From positions 992,001 through 1,056,000 of the forward strand of contig RQOL01000828.1 in assembly GCA_013076295.1 (NCBI GenBank): a DNA stretch of 64,000 bases. Direction: 5' to 3'. The notes beneath the pieces were generated by a model. It had not been told where the DNA came from, did no database searches, and was given only the letters and a program-made list of their open reading frames with translations. The stretch is from Sanderia malayensis. Lineage: Eukaryota; Cnidaria; Scyphozoa; Semaeostomeae; Pelagiidae. The position numbers were made by a program, and so were the translations under genes. The first letter of the stretch is position 1. Each line of letters begins with the position of its first letter. Shown here in pieces: positions 1 to 14,700 of this stretch.

Positions 1-1015
1 GTAGAGTAGATCAATTTAGGGTAAGGCAGACTAGATTAGGGTATGGTAGATCAATTTAGGGTAGGGCAGACTAGATTAGGGTAGTATAGATCAATTTAGG
101 GTAGGGCAGACCAGATTAGGGTAGAGTAGATCAATTTAGGGTAAGGTAGACTAGATTAGGGTATGGTAGATCAATTTAGGGTAGGGCAGACTAGATTAGG
201 GTAGAGTAGATCAATTTAGGGTAGGGAAGACCAGATTAGGGTAGAGTAGATCAATTTAGGGTAAGGCAGACTAGATTAGGGTATGGTAGATCAATTTAGG
301 GCAGGGCAGACTAGATTAGGGTAGTATAGATCAATTTAGGGTAGGGCTGAGCAGATTAGGGTAGAGTAGATCAATCTAGGGTAGGGAAGACCAGATTAGG
401 GTAGAGTAGATCAATTTAGGGCAGGGCAGACCAGATTAGGGTAGTATACATCAATTTAGGGTAGGGCTGAGCAGATTAGGGTAGAGTAGATCAATCTAGG
501 GTAGGGAAGACCAGATTAGGGTAGAGTAGATCAATTTAGGGCAGGGCAGACCAGATTAGGGTAGTATACATCAATTTAGGGTAGGGCTGAGCAGATTAGG
601 GTAGAGTAGATCAATCTAGGGTAGGGAAGACCAGATTAGGGTAGAGTAGATCAATTTAGGGCAGGGCAGACTAGATTAGGGTAGTATAGATCAATTTAGG
701 GTAGGGCTGAGCAGATTAGGGTAGAGTAGATCAATCTAGGGTAGGGAAGACCAGATTAGGGTAGAGTAGATCAATTTAGGGCAGGGCAGACCAGATTAGG
801 GTAGTATACATCAATTTAGGGTAGGGCTGAGCAGATTAGGGTAGAGTAGATCAATCTAGGGTAGGGAAGACCAGATTAGGGTAGAGTAGATCAATTTAGG
901 GCAGGGCAGACTAGATTAGGGTAGGGCAGATCAATTTAGGGTAGGGCTGACCAGATTAGGGTAGAGTAGATCAATTTAGGGTAGGGCAGACTAGATTAGG
1001 GTATGGTTAAGGTTA
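1..1015. repeat. Telomere-like 20-bp satellite with a 120-bp higher-order period
   Basis: About fifty 20-bp units in perfect register. Two unit types alternate, one built on GTAGAGTAGATCAATTTAGG and one on GTAGGGCAGACTAGATTAGG. Because each unit ends TTAGG and the next begins with G, a TTAGGG word (the usual metazoan telomere repeat) falls at almost every junction. From about 301 to 900 the variants repeat every 120 bp (421-480, 541-600 and 781-840 are identical), so this part was amplified as a six-unit block. The array starts at the window edge and fades at about 1010. No coding potential is seen. It is probably subtelomeric or an interstitial satellite. Confidence 0.95.
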
Positions 1016-1264
1016 ACCTATCTTGCATGTTAATTAATTTCTGTTTTTTATGTTCCTAGCTTGATTATAAATATATTCACTCAGAGCTGGTGCAAGAAAA
1101 TAGACTTGAGCAGTCCTCTTATTTCTTAAATAAGAGGATTGGTTTGTATTTTTATATATACATCTAGAGAAAATATGTTCCGAGTTAAACCCGAACAACA
1201 TAAGTTTACATTAATATAACAATCTTTTAGTGTATAAAACATCTTGATTATAGCTAAAACTTTC

Positions 1265-2340
1265 ACCGATTTGTTGTTGTTGTTGTTGTTCTTCTTCTAA
1301 AAGTCTCAATTGAACTATCCCATGGCTCAACATAGACAACCTGGAATAAAGATAAAATTGTTATTGTGCATGTTTTATTTATGAATTCTATTGTCCATCA
1401 CTATATAATTTTAGAAAATCTGCGCAAAGCATAGTTAAATTAAAACAAAATAGCAAATCTACTTACATTCATAAACGTACTGGATGACATTCAACATTGT
1501 ATTCATCCTCGAGTTTAACATGCCATTCAGCATTAGATTCGGCTGTATGTCAGTAAATTTTATTGACTATGTTTTCACCTATTTGAAGAACTTATAACTC
1601 TCCCCATAACAGCAGACAATTTTCAAAAGCTCCGTATATTTCCTGAGGTATTCGCATTTTAGTAACATACAGTTGAATCCCATGCTGAACGGCATGTTCG
1701 AATCCGAATCGAATCTCCACTTGTTGTGCCTGAAAAGGAAAAAATTGTGTTGCTACTGATTGAAGGTTCTTTAACAAAATATGTTGTACAGAAATTTGAA
1801 GCTGTAGGCAGTTTTTTTAAAGCATGGAGAAAAATCATTCGTAATATCAGTTTATTCTGGAAATTAAATTGATAAGTAATCATACAATAAACAACAAGAA
1901 CATATTACCTCTCAATAATGGATGACGTGCAAAGGAAAGTAGACAACGTGTGAACAAACGAAGTACCATGAAACACTAGGCCTAATTTTTTCACTAGGCC
2001 TGCAGTTTTCTCGTGCTTCTTCAGTATCTACGCGTTTCTTCTTCACCCTTGCTATGGAAACTGACGAATGAAAAGGATCTGAACCGCGTCTGAAGCATTT
2101 TTATAGTTGAGAAGACTGGGCACTTAACTTTACCATATTTAGTAGAGTCACGAGGAAGGAAAAACCAAATATGGTTTGCCAACTTTGGTATTTCCGTTCC
2201 ACGTGACTTTGTTTCTGTTCCTCCTCCCTCGTGGTCACTCCAGTGCAATCGAAATCCTCGTATGCGTGCTTGAAACATGTTTGAATTAGGGAAAGCATCT
2301 CCTTGGTATCCACGGTCCAAGGGGATGAGTCTATTTTTCA
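1265..2340 (-). other. Possible exons of an unrecognised minus-strand gene
   Basis: Two stretches look exon-like on the minus strand. One (about 2310-2110) is open in two frames. The second (about 1754-1612) follows a good TTTTCAG acceptor and encodes a mixed helical peptide beginning AQQVEIRFGFEHAVQHGIQL. A third open segment near 1350-1265 includes a short glutamine run from a (TTG)n tract. I recognise no family and could not join the pieces into one phased model. They lie beyond the KIF14 stop codon at 2744, so they belong to a separate gene or to degraded repeat sequence. Nothing else is visible in 1016-2743. Confidence 0.25.
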
Positions 2341-2743
2341 AAGACAAAGGAACTTTTGTCTGGCATAATTAAAGAATTTTCTGCTTACACTACCTAATTA
2401 AATGAAATGCTTCGAGATTTTAACATAACCAGGAGGTATTATTAGAGCTCTCATGCCCCCTAGTCCAATACAAAGGAATTGCCTTTGAGTAGGGGAAAGT
2501 TGATGATTGAGTCAAACAATCTCATAAAGGAGTTTGTCAGAGAAATTTCACGTTCATTTAATTAATTAAATTAAATGAACAGTTTTCTGTGGTGGTGTGG
2601 TGGTGGAAATGTTTCAGAAGCATTTAAAAAAAATAAATACTCTAAAGTGAAACTATTCACCGAAATTCTACCTATGTGCACATAATATTACAAAAATACA
2701 TAAATATACAATACAATACTTGGAAAGAGTTGAGAGAAATGAA

Positions 2744-5700
2744 TTAAATATCGTCATTTGATGACAGGGGACAGAATAATTTATTATTTTTCTTAATCTG
2801 TAGTTGAGAAAAACATGTTTGGTCATGAATGCAACTCTGGTCTACACTGTCAGTCCAGAACTTGACAATGTCACAAACATCTTTGAAAGCTAATTCCAGC
2901 TTAGCATAATCATCATCATAATCACGTGAATTCGAACTAAAGCTCGTATAAATATAGTTTTGTTTACTCACCATCAGACCATTGCAGTTATCTACAATTG
3001 ATATCATTATGATTTTGATGGCTGCGTTAGTATCTGTTGTTCCTGCCTGAAGTTCATCTTCGTCAAAGCCCACTTGAAGTGCAAAAGTGGACCTTTTCAA
3101 ATTAGATATCAACTGTGTTATACCATGAACTATTCCACGCTGACTGCATAAGTGTCCTTCAGTTAATGCCTGTGTTTCTGTGTCACTGACCATCGAAAGA
3201 AAGCACATCTGAAATAGATCATCATTACTTATTTTATTAGGTCTGACAAACTACATGTGCAACCTGAATATTAAGCAAGTTGAATTATATATAGAGATGA
3301 AAAGAAAATTACCACATTACTGTATAAAGTTCAACCTTTATAACAGACATATAGGTCGTACACAGGTTGATTATAATAGTCAAGAAGGTCTCCGGATTAA
3401 ATTTGTGGATTGTAGAGAGGTATTCACCGGAAGGGGTGATACTCTATTGAGATATAGTATGTGACAGAACTTTACCATGAAATCATGTAGTCGTCGCATC
3501 AGGTAGGAAGTTGAGTTCAGAATCTCTAGCCATTTATCTACGTCATCATCAATCTTTAAAAGAATGAAATAGATTATACATAGCAAATAACAAAATGGTT
3601 TGAATCATTTATCGGAGGAGATATTAAAAAAAAAAAGCATACAGTAAAAACTCTTTTCAACCCCTCTCAATTAAGCCCCCCCCCTCCATTCAAGATGATT
3701 GAAAACAATACTCCCTCTCAGGATGTTCAAAAGGATTTACTGTGAGAATAATAGTAAAATTTACACTCGGTATAAAGAACTGTAATAACAAAATAATTTT
3801 GGGGTCCTTTTTAGGTTCGCTAAAACAGAATTTCATTGTAGATTAAACAAATGGTTTTATATTTGTATATATAAGTATAGTATGGGCTTTTAAGTAACTA
3901 CTCACTTGTGTTCGGTCTTGAATTTGTTGCAACTGCTGGGTGAGATGTTCAATCAAACTCTCCCAACCACGTGTGCAAGTATTCCAAAATGTTCGTTGGC
4001 CATCGATGAATAACTCAAATAACATTGGATCCTGAATGATATCAGAAATGATGCAAACATTAACAACGCATCTATACAATGAAACCTCGGTATAAAGAAA
4101 ACATACATGGTCAGTGGTAGCTGCTATCCGCTGTATAGAGGTTTAATGTGAATATTTAAGTGCTGTTTTTGTAGACAACCTTAAGCGTGGTCAGAAAGTC
4201 CGTGTCGTGTTGTTTGTAGGAATCGGCAAACCCAAGGCACAGTTGACCAGAGTTCTTCAAAATGCAACGCAACGTGCCCAATAATCTTTCAGTGTTGTTG
4301 TTTAATTGCCATCTGCTATCATTTGCTGTCTGTTTCATAAGAACAAATAAACATGACATTACATAAAAGTAAATAAATTGCATAACTAATGTAATATGAA
4401 CAAAGCAGAACTTCTAAATTACATTGAATGGCTAATACCAGTAAACTGTTGTACAGTCATGTCAATATAAGGAGGTATCCCTTATGGAGATTCAACTATG
4501 TAAGCCACACAATTTTACCTCAACAAATGCTTTCAAGTCCACCGTAAGTCTAGTCAATGAAGATTGAACATTTTGGTGAATGTTATCTAGTATGTCACCG
4601 TGAAATGACGTGTTCAATAATGACCATGTAGACAGACATTCTTTTATTCGCCCAATTAAAATTGCGATTTTCAGCATGGATTTTGAATCTGAATTGCTTG
4701 TGCGCAGAGAAGCTTGCATCAAATGGGCACATTCCCTGTGAGCGTCTGATACAAGACGCATTAGGCGACCGCAGATAGAGATATCTAAAGAAAAAAGCGC
4801 GATTCATTAACTTCTAAAGCAAACGATCATCTAAACAAAGATTTTTGAGGTTTTGCTGAATACTTTCAGCAACTCGAAACTACGGATTGTTACAAGCAAA
4901 AAGAGTAATAAAGATTTGTTCAATGAAATATACCTAGACATGTTAGAAAAGAAGCTTTATTTTACTGTATTATAGCCACAAAGGGAAGCTGAGCATATGA
5001 AAGTGTCTCAGCTTTATCCTTTTTCAGTTTTCAGTAGTATTGCACGGTTATTTTTCACTGAGGGCTTATATAGCTCAGATTCTTTTTCTTTTTATATTTA
5101 TTTTAGACACTGATGATAAGCTTCTTTTTAGAAGGCAGTCAGTATACTGGTAGATAGATAGATAGCTATGGAAACTATTATAAATTAAAATAGTAAGCCA
5201 TTTGGTTCCTGGAGTAAGCTGATTTTTGTTAATTATCAAGTGATCCGTACGGGCCCTGCATGGTTAAACAAACCATTTAAACAATGACAAAATTGATCAT
5301 GATTTCCCGTACAGGTTAGAGACAGACAGGGTTAATGAACCATAAAGTGTGCACAGAAATGTCGCTTAAGTTTGAATATGAAGAACTCAGCATACCGTCT
5401 GTTTGAACCGGTTCATCTTGTAAGACGTCCCGCAGAATACACATCGGAGACATGGCATCATTTGTCTCTTTAACTAATGAAATCAAACAATGCATACATT
5501 AAAAGTCTTTCATGATAGGCCTATACTTTTTTAGTAACAGCAAGCCAATGTAAACCAACCTAAAGATGCAGAAACACTACGAGTAAGCGCCATTCTATAT
5601 TAATACAAAATATGAAATTGAATTGCACAAATATTTATCAAATCTTGTACTTTGATTGGGGATGAAAAATGATGATCTTCGTCTTGCTGACAACTGAAAA

Positions 5701-8700
5701 AGATACATAGCGAGACCTCACATGAGAACATCCCATCGCTCAATAAATAATAAAGAGATTCTGCTATGAAAGCACCAAACTGTGATACGAAGGAGAAGAC
5801 ATAACATAGTTTATCCATAATATGATTATGAATAATGGATGAATGGCATAGTTTATCCATAATATGATAAGATAATGAATTTAACAGAAGCTTCCTATAA
5901 CGCATCAGAAAATGCCAACCAAAAGGCTAGGTATACAAATTGATTTGAGCATTGGCGATATGCAAAAACGACAAGTATTTTTCAAATCAATGTGAAAGAA
6001 TCAATGTGAAAGAATCAATGTGAAAGAATCAATGAAAAAAATTAAAAACTCACCCCAGACAATGAAGCATTGAGATTTGTTAACATGTTCAGCGAGTGAT
6101 TGAGAGAATATCTCTTTCCAGTAGACATTCGTGAACCACTGCAAAATAGAATATAACAAGCTACAGCTAAGCAACTACCAACATGTAGACATTCACGCTC
6201 ACAGTTATGAAAACAAGATATATGGCAGATTTGTTTACTAGCTAGTGTCTGACGGTAAAATGGAGATCATTGTTATCGATCTATTGAATAAGTTGAATAT
6301 CGTGGAGGGAGAAGCTCTTGAAAACGAGATAACAACTTACTTTTCCTCTGACGCGGTCGGAGAGTCTAGCATAAAATCTTCAACCCAATCATCATCCGGA
6401 TTGCAAAACGGGTCTTCGGATCCTTCTTCTAGCATTCCGTTCGTCTGTAAATGAAACCAGATGTCAGTATTCTGGTAATGGCACGATACCTTCCGCGTTG
6501 GTTGGATTGATATACGCGGTACAGAGTTGGATTGGCCTAATGCACCGATAGCTTAACGTACAAGCCATGTGCTACTTCGTGAAAACAAAACAACTGAGAG
6601 TGCACAAACATTTTACATTGCACAAAGACGGAACATCTTAGATATTGTCAAGATAAAATATCTCTAATTTCAAATCTCTAAACAGACCAAGCTTTTTGTT
6701 GAAATAAATGTTCTTGCTAATGAACTGAAACTTCCATGAAGACCTTTAAACTGTCATTTAGAGTTTATTGCCATATTTTAATGCACAGAAGTGTTTAATA
6801 CATTCACCTGATATAACTCTCTCATCTTTCCAACCATATATTCAAACTTCTCTAACGACCAAAGAGTTGTTTTACCAAGCTTCGTGTCATTTAATCTCAC
6901 ACGAATTTCAACCTTGAAGAACAGATTTAAGAAATACAAATATATTAGCAAACGCTGGTAGTTTCACTAGTAATTTTAGCATGAAGAGAATTCCAATTTC
7001 ACAATACAATAAGACATAGTGATCTAAATTGCCTAAATTAAAAAACATTACCTTGTCACCTTCTAGTATATCATCTCTGCTAAATATCTAAAAAAGAAAA
7101 AATACTTTAGCAATCAGCCGTTTGTAACTTTTTGCTTGCAAACTCAAAAAACGTCCCAAACACCTGAGCATCACCGATGCCTGCATTAAAATCAATAAAA
7201 CTGACAAAATAAAAAACAGGCTTACAATGCATTTCCCCAGTTTCTCACTGACTTTATTTGCCTCTCTGAGAAGCAATGCTATTTTCAACAGATCTCTCTT
7301 CTTTTCAGTATCTGAAATCACATGAACCAAACTCAATATGGACAATATCACAGTCTTCTTGGTATTATAATTGTAAATTACATGAGTTGTATATATTTTA
7401 CCATTAGTGTTAACCGAGGATAAGGCTGATCTGATCTCATTCCTCACAACCTCTCGCTGCACCTAGTAAAATAAAACTGAATATTAAAATGCTGTATTGA
7501 CTGTGTCTCATAACATCCTTTCTGTATTTTCTTTGTTCTTTCCATTTTTCTTTCCACTCGTGTAAAAGCTCTCCTCTCCTCACTTCTCTTATCTTTCCTT
7601 CCATTCTTATCTCCACTTTTTCCGTTCTGTTTTCTTCCCCTTTCTCTGTTTCTTCTTATCTGCTCTTAAAGTCCTAAATAAATCTTTGAAAAGCTACCTT
7701 TTTTGTTTTGAGTCTTCTGACGTTGTCCTCAATTCTTCTTTTCTCGCTTTCAAGTTCTGTAATAATATCCAGTTGATTTTCCTTGGTCTCTTCAAGAACC
7801 TACAGGTTAATCACGATAATCAATAAATTTCAGAAACGTCACAGAATGGAGTTTAGTAAACAAACATTTTTTAGGTAAAAAGGCTGAAGTAGAAATTAAA
7901 AATACATCACGATTGAATCATCAAAATGCATTCGGATTTTATTTATATGAACAAAATTTCGAGCTTACTTCTTTCGCAGTTTTTGTTTCGTCTTGGAACT
8001 TCTGTCTGCTTAGCAATATCTCCTTGAAGAGCTTCTGTATGATAAAAAAATAAAAAACACATATAAAAGGCACAATAGATAATGTAATTAAAATAGTATA
8101 GATTTGCACTATTTCTATGAAATGAAATTTCACTCTTTTACAGAAAAAGTTAAGGTCACGAATTAGGAGAAATAAACATCGTTTAAATTCTCACATCTTT
8201 CTCAGATTTGAGTTCCATGATTTGATCTTCCGCAATCTGTTGGTTTTCTTCAGCCAACTTTTTCTTATTCTCTGTCTCCTCCTGTCGAAAATATCAGAAA
8301 AGTGGGTCAATAATCGAAGACGTTCAAAGGTGAGATCTGAAATCTAAGAGGTTCAAAGGTTATGTCAAAAGGTCTAACGTCTCAGAGGTGAGGTTTAAAA
8401 TCAAGAGGCTTAGAGATGAGGCCTAAAGGTAGAGTTTAAAAGCCTGACTCTCTTCAACCGTCAAGTTAAACGCACCAAAAGCTTTTGAAGATTTGATATC
8501 TCTTCCTTGTGTTCTTGCTTTTGCAAATATATTTGCTTCTCAGAAGAAGCCTGAAAAAAACGGACACAAAACAGATTAAGATGCAACACCACTATAATCT
8601 TCATAATACACCCATCAGGCAATAACTGGCCTATTTAATTGGGTGCTATAACAATTATAAATTATTTTAAATAATGCAGGTGGTAGATGATAACACAGTT

Positions 8701-11700
8701 GAACATCACAAATTAACTATCATGCTAATTAAAACACCTCAATATATCAAACAATTTCTGTATTCTTTATCAATGATGTTTTAATTGATCTATGACTGCT
8801 TAACGAATGACCCGGATAAGTCAAAGTCCCATTAACTGTGGCAAATTTCTTAATGCAATCGGTGTTCGACACGTTAAGGTTCAACCATAAAACATACCGT
8901 AACATTAGTTATTAAATCAACGAGTCGTTGTTGTTGTGCCTTCACTTGTGATTCTTCCAATTCAGCTTCAAGTCTATGAGAGGGAATAATAAATAACATG
9001 AAACAATACACGAAGCTTGCGAATTCAAACTATTAACGCATGGATTAACTGGTGTGTCTCCTATAAGCCTCCCGCGGGGGTTATAGGAGACAGGACCCTA
9101 AAAGAGAACTTACTTAGCATTCTGTTGGGTTGTCAATTCCTTTTTTGCGAATTCGAAATCTTTTAGCGTTAGCCCATCCCATTTCTTCCTGGCCTCTCTT
9201 TTGTTCGACTTGCTGTTACACGGCTGGTTGAATCTAACGAAGCACAAACACGATTCTAGGTCTGAACATGTTTCAATGAAACACCACAGAACATCATATC
9301 AATATACACTGGAATAACTGAAACGAACATTTCTGTCAAAATATGGAAGTGCTTCAAAGCAAACTACAAACACTCACCCAAAAAAATGAGTCCCACCAAT
9401 GACAATTCTATCACCCTGAAAAGAAAAAAATTGTCTCACTTCGACTTTTGCTGCTTGAAAATCAACCATGAAATCTTAACTTATATTTACACGAGGAAGT
9501 CAATGTACTTGTAAGTCACTTACATGCCGAAGCAGAAAATTTGCCGAGATCTGTTCTCCATTAACAAATGTGAGAGCATCTCCTGAAAATTAAAAAAACA
9601 ATAAATAAATGAAACTGTTGAGTATACACGTATACAGTTCAATCAATATAGTTCGAACTATCTATCTAATTTGAGCGCAATTCTGTCGTTTCCAAGATAA
9701 TTAAAAAACCAACCCTTAAGGAACAAACCTCTTAATTCTAAATCTGTGTAATTCGAACATTACTGTTTGAATAACACAGAGTGGACTATATGGGCGAATA
9801 AGCGAAAATACTTTAATACTTCGGCTGCTAATTAAATCGGTATTTAAAAAAGAATTAAGAATGAGAAGAAAAGAAAAAAATACGGAGTGTAGTCTTACCT
9901 ATGGGAGTTATTCTCACTTGCTTTAGTTCATAAGTGATGTGACTAAAAATTTACAACAAAAACTAGTGATATTGCATGGTAAAATAACAACATGGGTGGT
10001 ATTTAAAATGTCATAGGTATTCCAGGCACTGCTCATTGCATCGCATGCCACAATGATCGCTAGAAAGATACTAGGCATCCAAGGCAATAAATCCGAGACA
10101 CTTCAAGTGGTAGTAGTATCTTGTAATCTTGTTCTATGCAAACTAGGCAAGGTCTTAAGACTCATACCAATGATAGTCAGCAACAAGTGGTCCATCCAAT
10201 TTGATATCAGTGTCCTGTTCAGACTGTGAATTGCCGAATGTTGTTATACCTACCAAACAACATAAAAGTACAATTAGGTTTCCTTTGCAAGTTGCCAAAC
10301 AGTTTAAGGGAAAACACTCTGGTATATTTGGCAATGCAACTACCATATGCAAGTATATAGCAACATAGCTGTCGTCAACAAAAATCAGTCGTATCAATTA
10401 TTCGCACAAGTAAGAAAAAGTAATAGCGAAAAATACGGTTGAACTTTGATCAGCCAAACATCAATCTGACTTACTCAACATGCCAGCAAATTCTGTCTCC
10501 TTAAAACTTCAACCTCGACCCTCTATAGGGAACAAAAGCCCTTGGGACACTTTCGGGACAATTACGAAAAAAGACTATCAACCCACAAACTTCTTTCTTT
10601 GTGGGCCTTGTTCACCCCCCTCACTCCCTCTAAAACAATATTGTTCTCTCAAGCAGATCCCTGACCTTGGCCACGAAAAGTGTAAAAATTTAATAAGATT
10701 ATCTCCAGAGACAACATTGTCTACGGGAGGAGAGGGGTGAAGAATACGTACAAAAATTGTAAAGTCGTAAATACCAAAGGACTTTTGTCCCCCATTGATG
10801 ATCTTTCATGGTCATAAGAGCCTCATACGTCACCCCTTAGCTCGAGCTAAACCCTTATGTTCTCAGTTATTGAATGATCGATGTTCAATTCTCAGTCGCT
10901 TGCTTTTTAAAGGAGAAACGGACAAATTGAAAAGTCATTTTAAGGAAATCCCCGCGATTTAAATTTTGAGATTCAAAATTTCTACACGTACCTTCTTTTA
11001 AAGTATAGACCAATACTTCTGACAACATTGGATCTTCATTCAAATTAACAAGATTTGGCAACGTGTTGTCTACATTGAAGGCCACACCAGATCTCTTAAA
11101 AACAAAAACTAAATCACAAGAATGATCATAATGAAACTCTGAGCGCTGTTTAGCATGGTACTTAGCTACTAAGACCAGCATGAAATTACTCAATAGATTG
11201 AGCTGATGCTTCATCAAATTCATCAGTTGTTATTAATGAAGAAAGCAGTTCAGAACAAACTATAGACTGATATGATCAAGACAATCACGAAGTAACCTCA
11301 ATTTCAAAACCTCAATTTCAAAACCTCGATTTCATACCCTCAGTCTTTCAGCTTCTTCCTTCTGTTTACTTTCTGACACTTTAGGTTTATCATCCCACGC
11401 CCTTCAAAACAGAAAATTTCAATGGATCAGTAACAAACAAAACAAAAATAGTTGCACGCAGGAAACAGACAGCGGTCCAAGTATCCAGTACATCATGTCC
11501 CGTATATAAAACACGATACTTTGGGACACCCTGCAATCATTGAACGTCAGATAATTGCTCTTTCTGTCGTTTTCTGTTTCTTGTATTCGGCAGATTCGCC
11601 ATAATTGAAACAAACGTCTTTTTCTTGTCATTTACTTCTGATCATTGTTGCATTACATAACAGCATACTGTTGTGTTGTGTAACGCAACGATATTCAGAA

Positions 11701-14700
11701 ATAATAATTGTGAAGCTTATTTGAGTCTTAAAAGGGGTGTTTGTTCAAGACATTATGGCAAAGAAATTTCGAATCACAGAATAAAACTGGGTGGTTAAAT
11801 ACCGTGTTGATTCAGTGAGTAGCACAGTTGTATCTTTCAATTTTCTACGCAGAATTTCAATTTCGGATGCGTCATTGTCTTTCTGGCATGGATTCTGTTG
11901 CAGGGACTTCAACCTCTCTATTTCAGACAGCAATTCTGAAAAGGAGAATAAAATAATATCCTGAGCAGGATTTGACATCGAAACAAAAAACACCCATCTT
12001 AATAAAAAAACTACTAAACACAATATTATGCCCAACATGTGAACTGTCAGAGTTAGATATAGCAATAGATGTCACTGTCAATAGAATAAACTTCACAACA
12101 ACGTACACCAAAAAATAATTTAATGCATTTTTCAACATTTTGGTTTCCACCAATCGCTTCCCTGGACCATAACCATGTAACACAGAATACTGGGACTTAA
12201 TTGGACGATTGAAGGGTGTAAGCAAACGGACTATCTACCTCTGATCAGCTTTGAATTAGAATCTTCATTCACTCTCACTTGATTGACAATGTTTCGCGCC
12301 TGACTTGCGTATCTAAAAAAAACACCCGGTAATATAAGCATAATTCATGTTCATGGCAAATGCACTGGCTCGTGTTACAAATGAAAATTTTGATTAATTG
12401 CTGTCTGTAATGTATTTGTCTTATGCATGGTTTAAAAACGCATATAAGAGCACACCGTTGTTAGAACCTTTAGGCTTAATTTCTTCTCAAGACAATAGAA
12501 GAAACAATAACCTATTGTTCTTTAACAATAGCCTGGATGCAAATTTTGCAGGTTCTTATATGCGGGTTTTTCCTGGACATCACGCCGCATCACGCTTTGC
12601 TATGGAATCCAAGTGTGAAAAATCTTGAAAGAAATATTGTGCAACAAACTTCAAAGCTACAAGACCAAATAGGAGACCTTATATCTTCGAATAGGCGCCC
12701 GGGCGCTTATTGAACTCTTGAGTCTCAAAGGGGGCGCTTATTCGAGCGAGCGCTTATTTGATTTTTCTGGATATCAGACCATAAGTAAAGAACTTCATTG
12801 CAAGCCCGACCAAAAAGACGAGGCGCGCATTCATGATAAATGTGTACTTGGTGTAGTTTATGCATATGTCAATAGTGAAGATATTTTAGTAGGATATGTG
12901 CCGATTGGGTGACTGGTGAGAAAAGAAATTATTTAAAGGCAGGAGTTTCGGCAACAGAAAGCGAGAAACTAACCTGGTGTTTCCAGTCAAACACAGCAAT
13001 GACAAAGAACAGAAACTTTGCCGAAATTTTATTAAATAGGTCAAAGAAAACAAGAAGATAGTCGACATAAATAAATTTTAGAGAGTCTTAGAAAATTTCC
13101 TTGCCATGAAAAATAAAATGACGACTGACAAGACTAGAACAAAATTTGTTGTTTATTTTTACTCTCTTTTGGCTGACTGCATTCTTCGCTTCTACAAGAC
13201 TAAACTTGCGTCTCAGAATAAACTTACGCTAAAGACTCGAATAAGCGCTCCCTTCTGGTGGTGGGCGCTTGGGTGCTTATTTGAGGAAGTACGATAATAT
13301 ATTGGGAGATCCAATATCGAAAAGGTGGGCGGTATTGTTATACTGATACAGTTATTCAAGGATGTACGATTTGCTATAGTGCTAAGTACTAACGCAAATC
13401 CGCTTTACTCGAACTCCGCTTAACTCAAATTCCTCGTTATCTCGAACAATTTTTTGTGACTTCATTTACTATTGCTTAACTCGAACTTTTGAAAACAGAC
13501 GAAAACGAAAAACTGTCATTGGTTGAGGCGCCAATTCGCATTCCTATAAAGCACGAACAGAAAAGATGCATTGGATACATTGTCTTGAGTGCCTTCCTTG
13601 AGCAAGGAGGTGAAATTAAACAGAAACTGCGTTCAATCACACGCATGAGCAAAAGCAAATTTGTATTGCGGCAACAACAATCAACGGTAAAACATGTTTT
13701 GTTATTGGAAGATTGTTTCATGGACTGAAAATTGTATTATGCATGTCAACTATGGGGCCCCGTTACAATACGATATAGTCTATATTATGCTTTCACTTGA
13801 GAATGTATGAAATTTGAGTATATTTCTGCAAATTTTGAGTCATTAAAGCCCGTTTGATGTGTATGTAATTGTTATGAAAATTTCCTCACTGAGACTATGG
13901 GCGAGTTCTTCGTGGCTCGGCAAGTGTAATTCGGCTGGGAAAAATTGCCGAAAAAATTTCTCTCCAGCAGGGATACGTTTGCTAAGGATCGCAAATCATT
14001 TATCAAATAACGAGCGTGAGAAAGGATACGAAAGCGACAAGACGTTGGCGCAGTTAATCAATTTGCATAAAACGAGTTCAATGAAAGACCGACGAGAAAG
14101 ATTGGTTCTAATGAGAACTTATGACGCTGACGGGCAAATAAGGCCTTTTACAGTCACCTCAATCCATGCTTAGTTATAATCAGGAGAGCAATAGTCTCCA
14201 TGAAATTGTCTCCAAAACAACAGGTCGTGAGAGTTGTTTGAATAACGAGAGAAAGAGCAAGATGGCTGATCAACAATAGCATGCAGATTGATAACGTGGG
14301 CATTTGTCGCGCGTACCAAACAGTCAACATTATTATTATTACTATTATTATTGCTAGACGGGCCAATCAGATTAGCATCGTCAATTAGATTTGACACTGT
14401 CCTATTCTTGAGTACAACCCTTCCCCCTCGTCATAGATCTGAAACAAATCATTTGCCTTTTCGCAAGACTCATTAAGCCAGCAACTAAGCATCAAAATAC
14501 AAAGCATTCCCTCAGCCAGCTGGGCACCGTGACAACAATATTCAACGAATCACCTTAAAGTGCTCAATGTTTCTGCAACTGTGGATATTTGCAGGACTTA
14601 TCGTTGCAATCATGGCAGTTCGCGAGTTTCCACCCAGACTTTCTTTCAGCAACCTGAAAGATAAAAGCGTAGGTTAACTTTAGTAACTTGAGTGGTAGTT

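Noticed and set aside
2021..2347. Overlapping minus-strand frames, tempting as a KIF14 3' extension
   Set aside because: KIF14's last exon has a clear stop at 2744-2746, and these peptides have no kinesin-tail similarity.
13489..14173. Open frames with Tigger-like flanking words (CTTTACTCGAACTCC), possibly a decayed transposase
   Set aside because: The peptides show no DDE or HTH motif that I recognise, and no terminal repeat pair could be closed around them.
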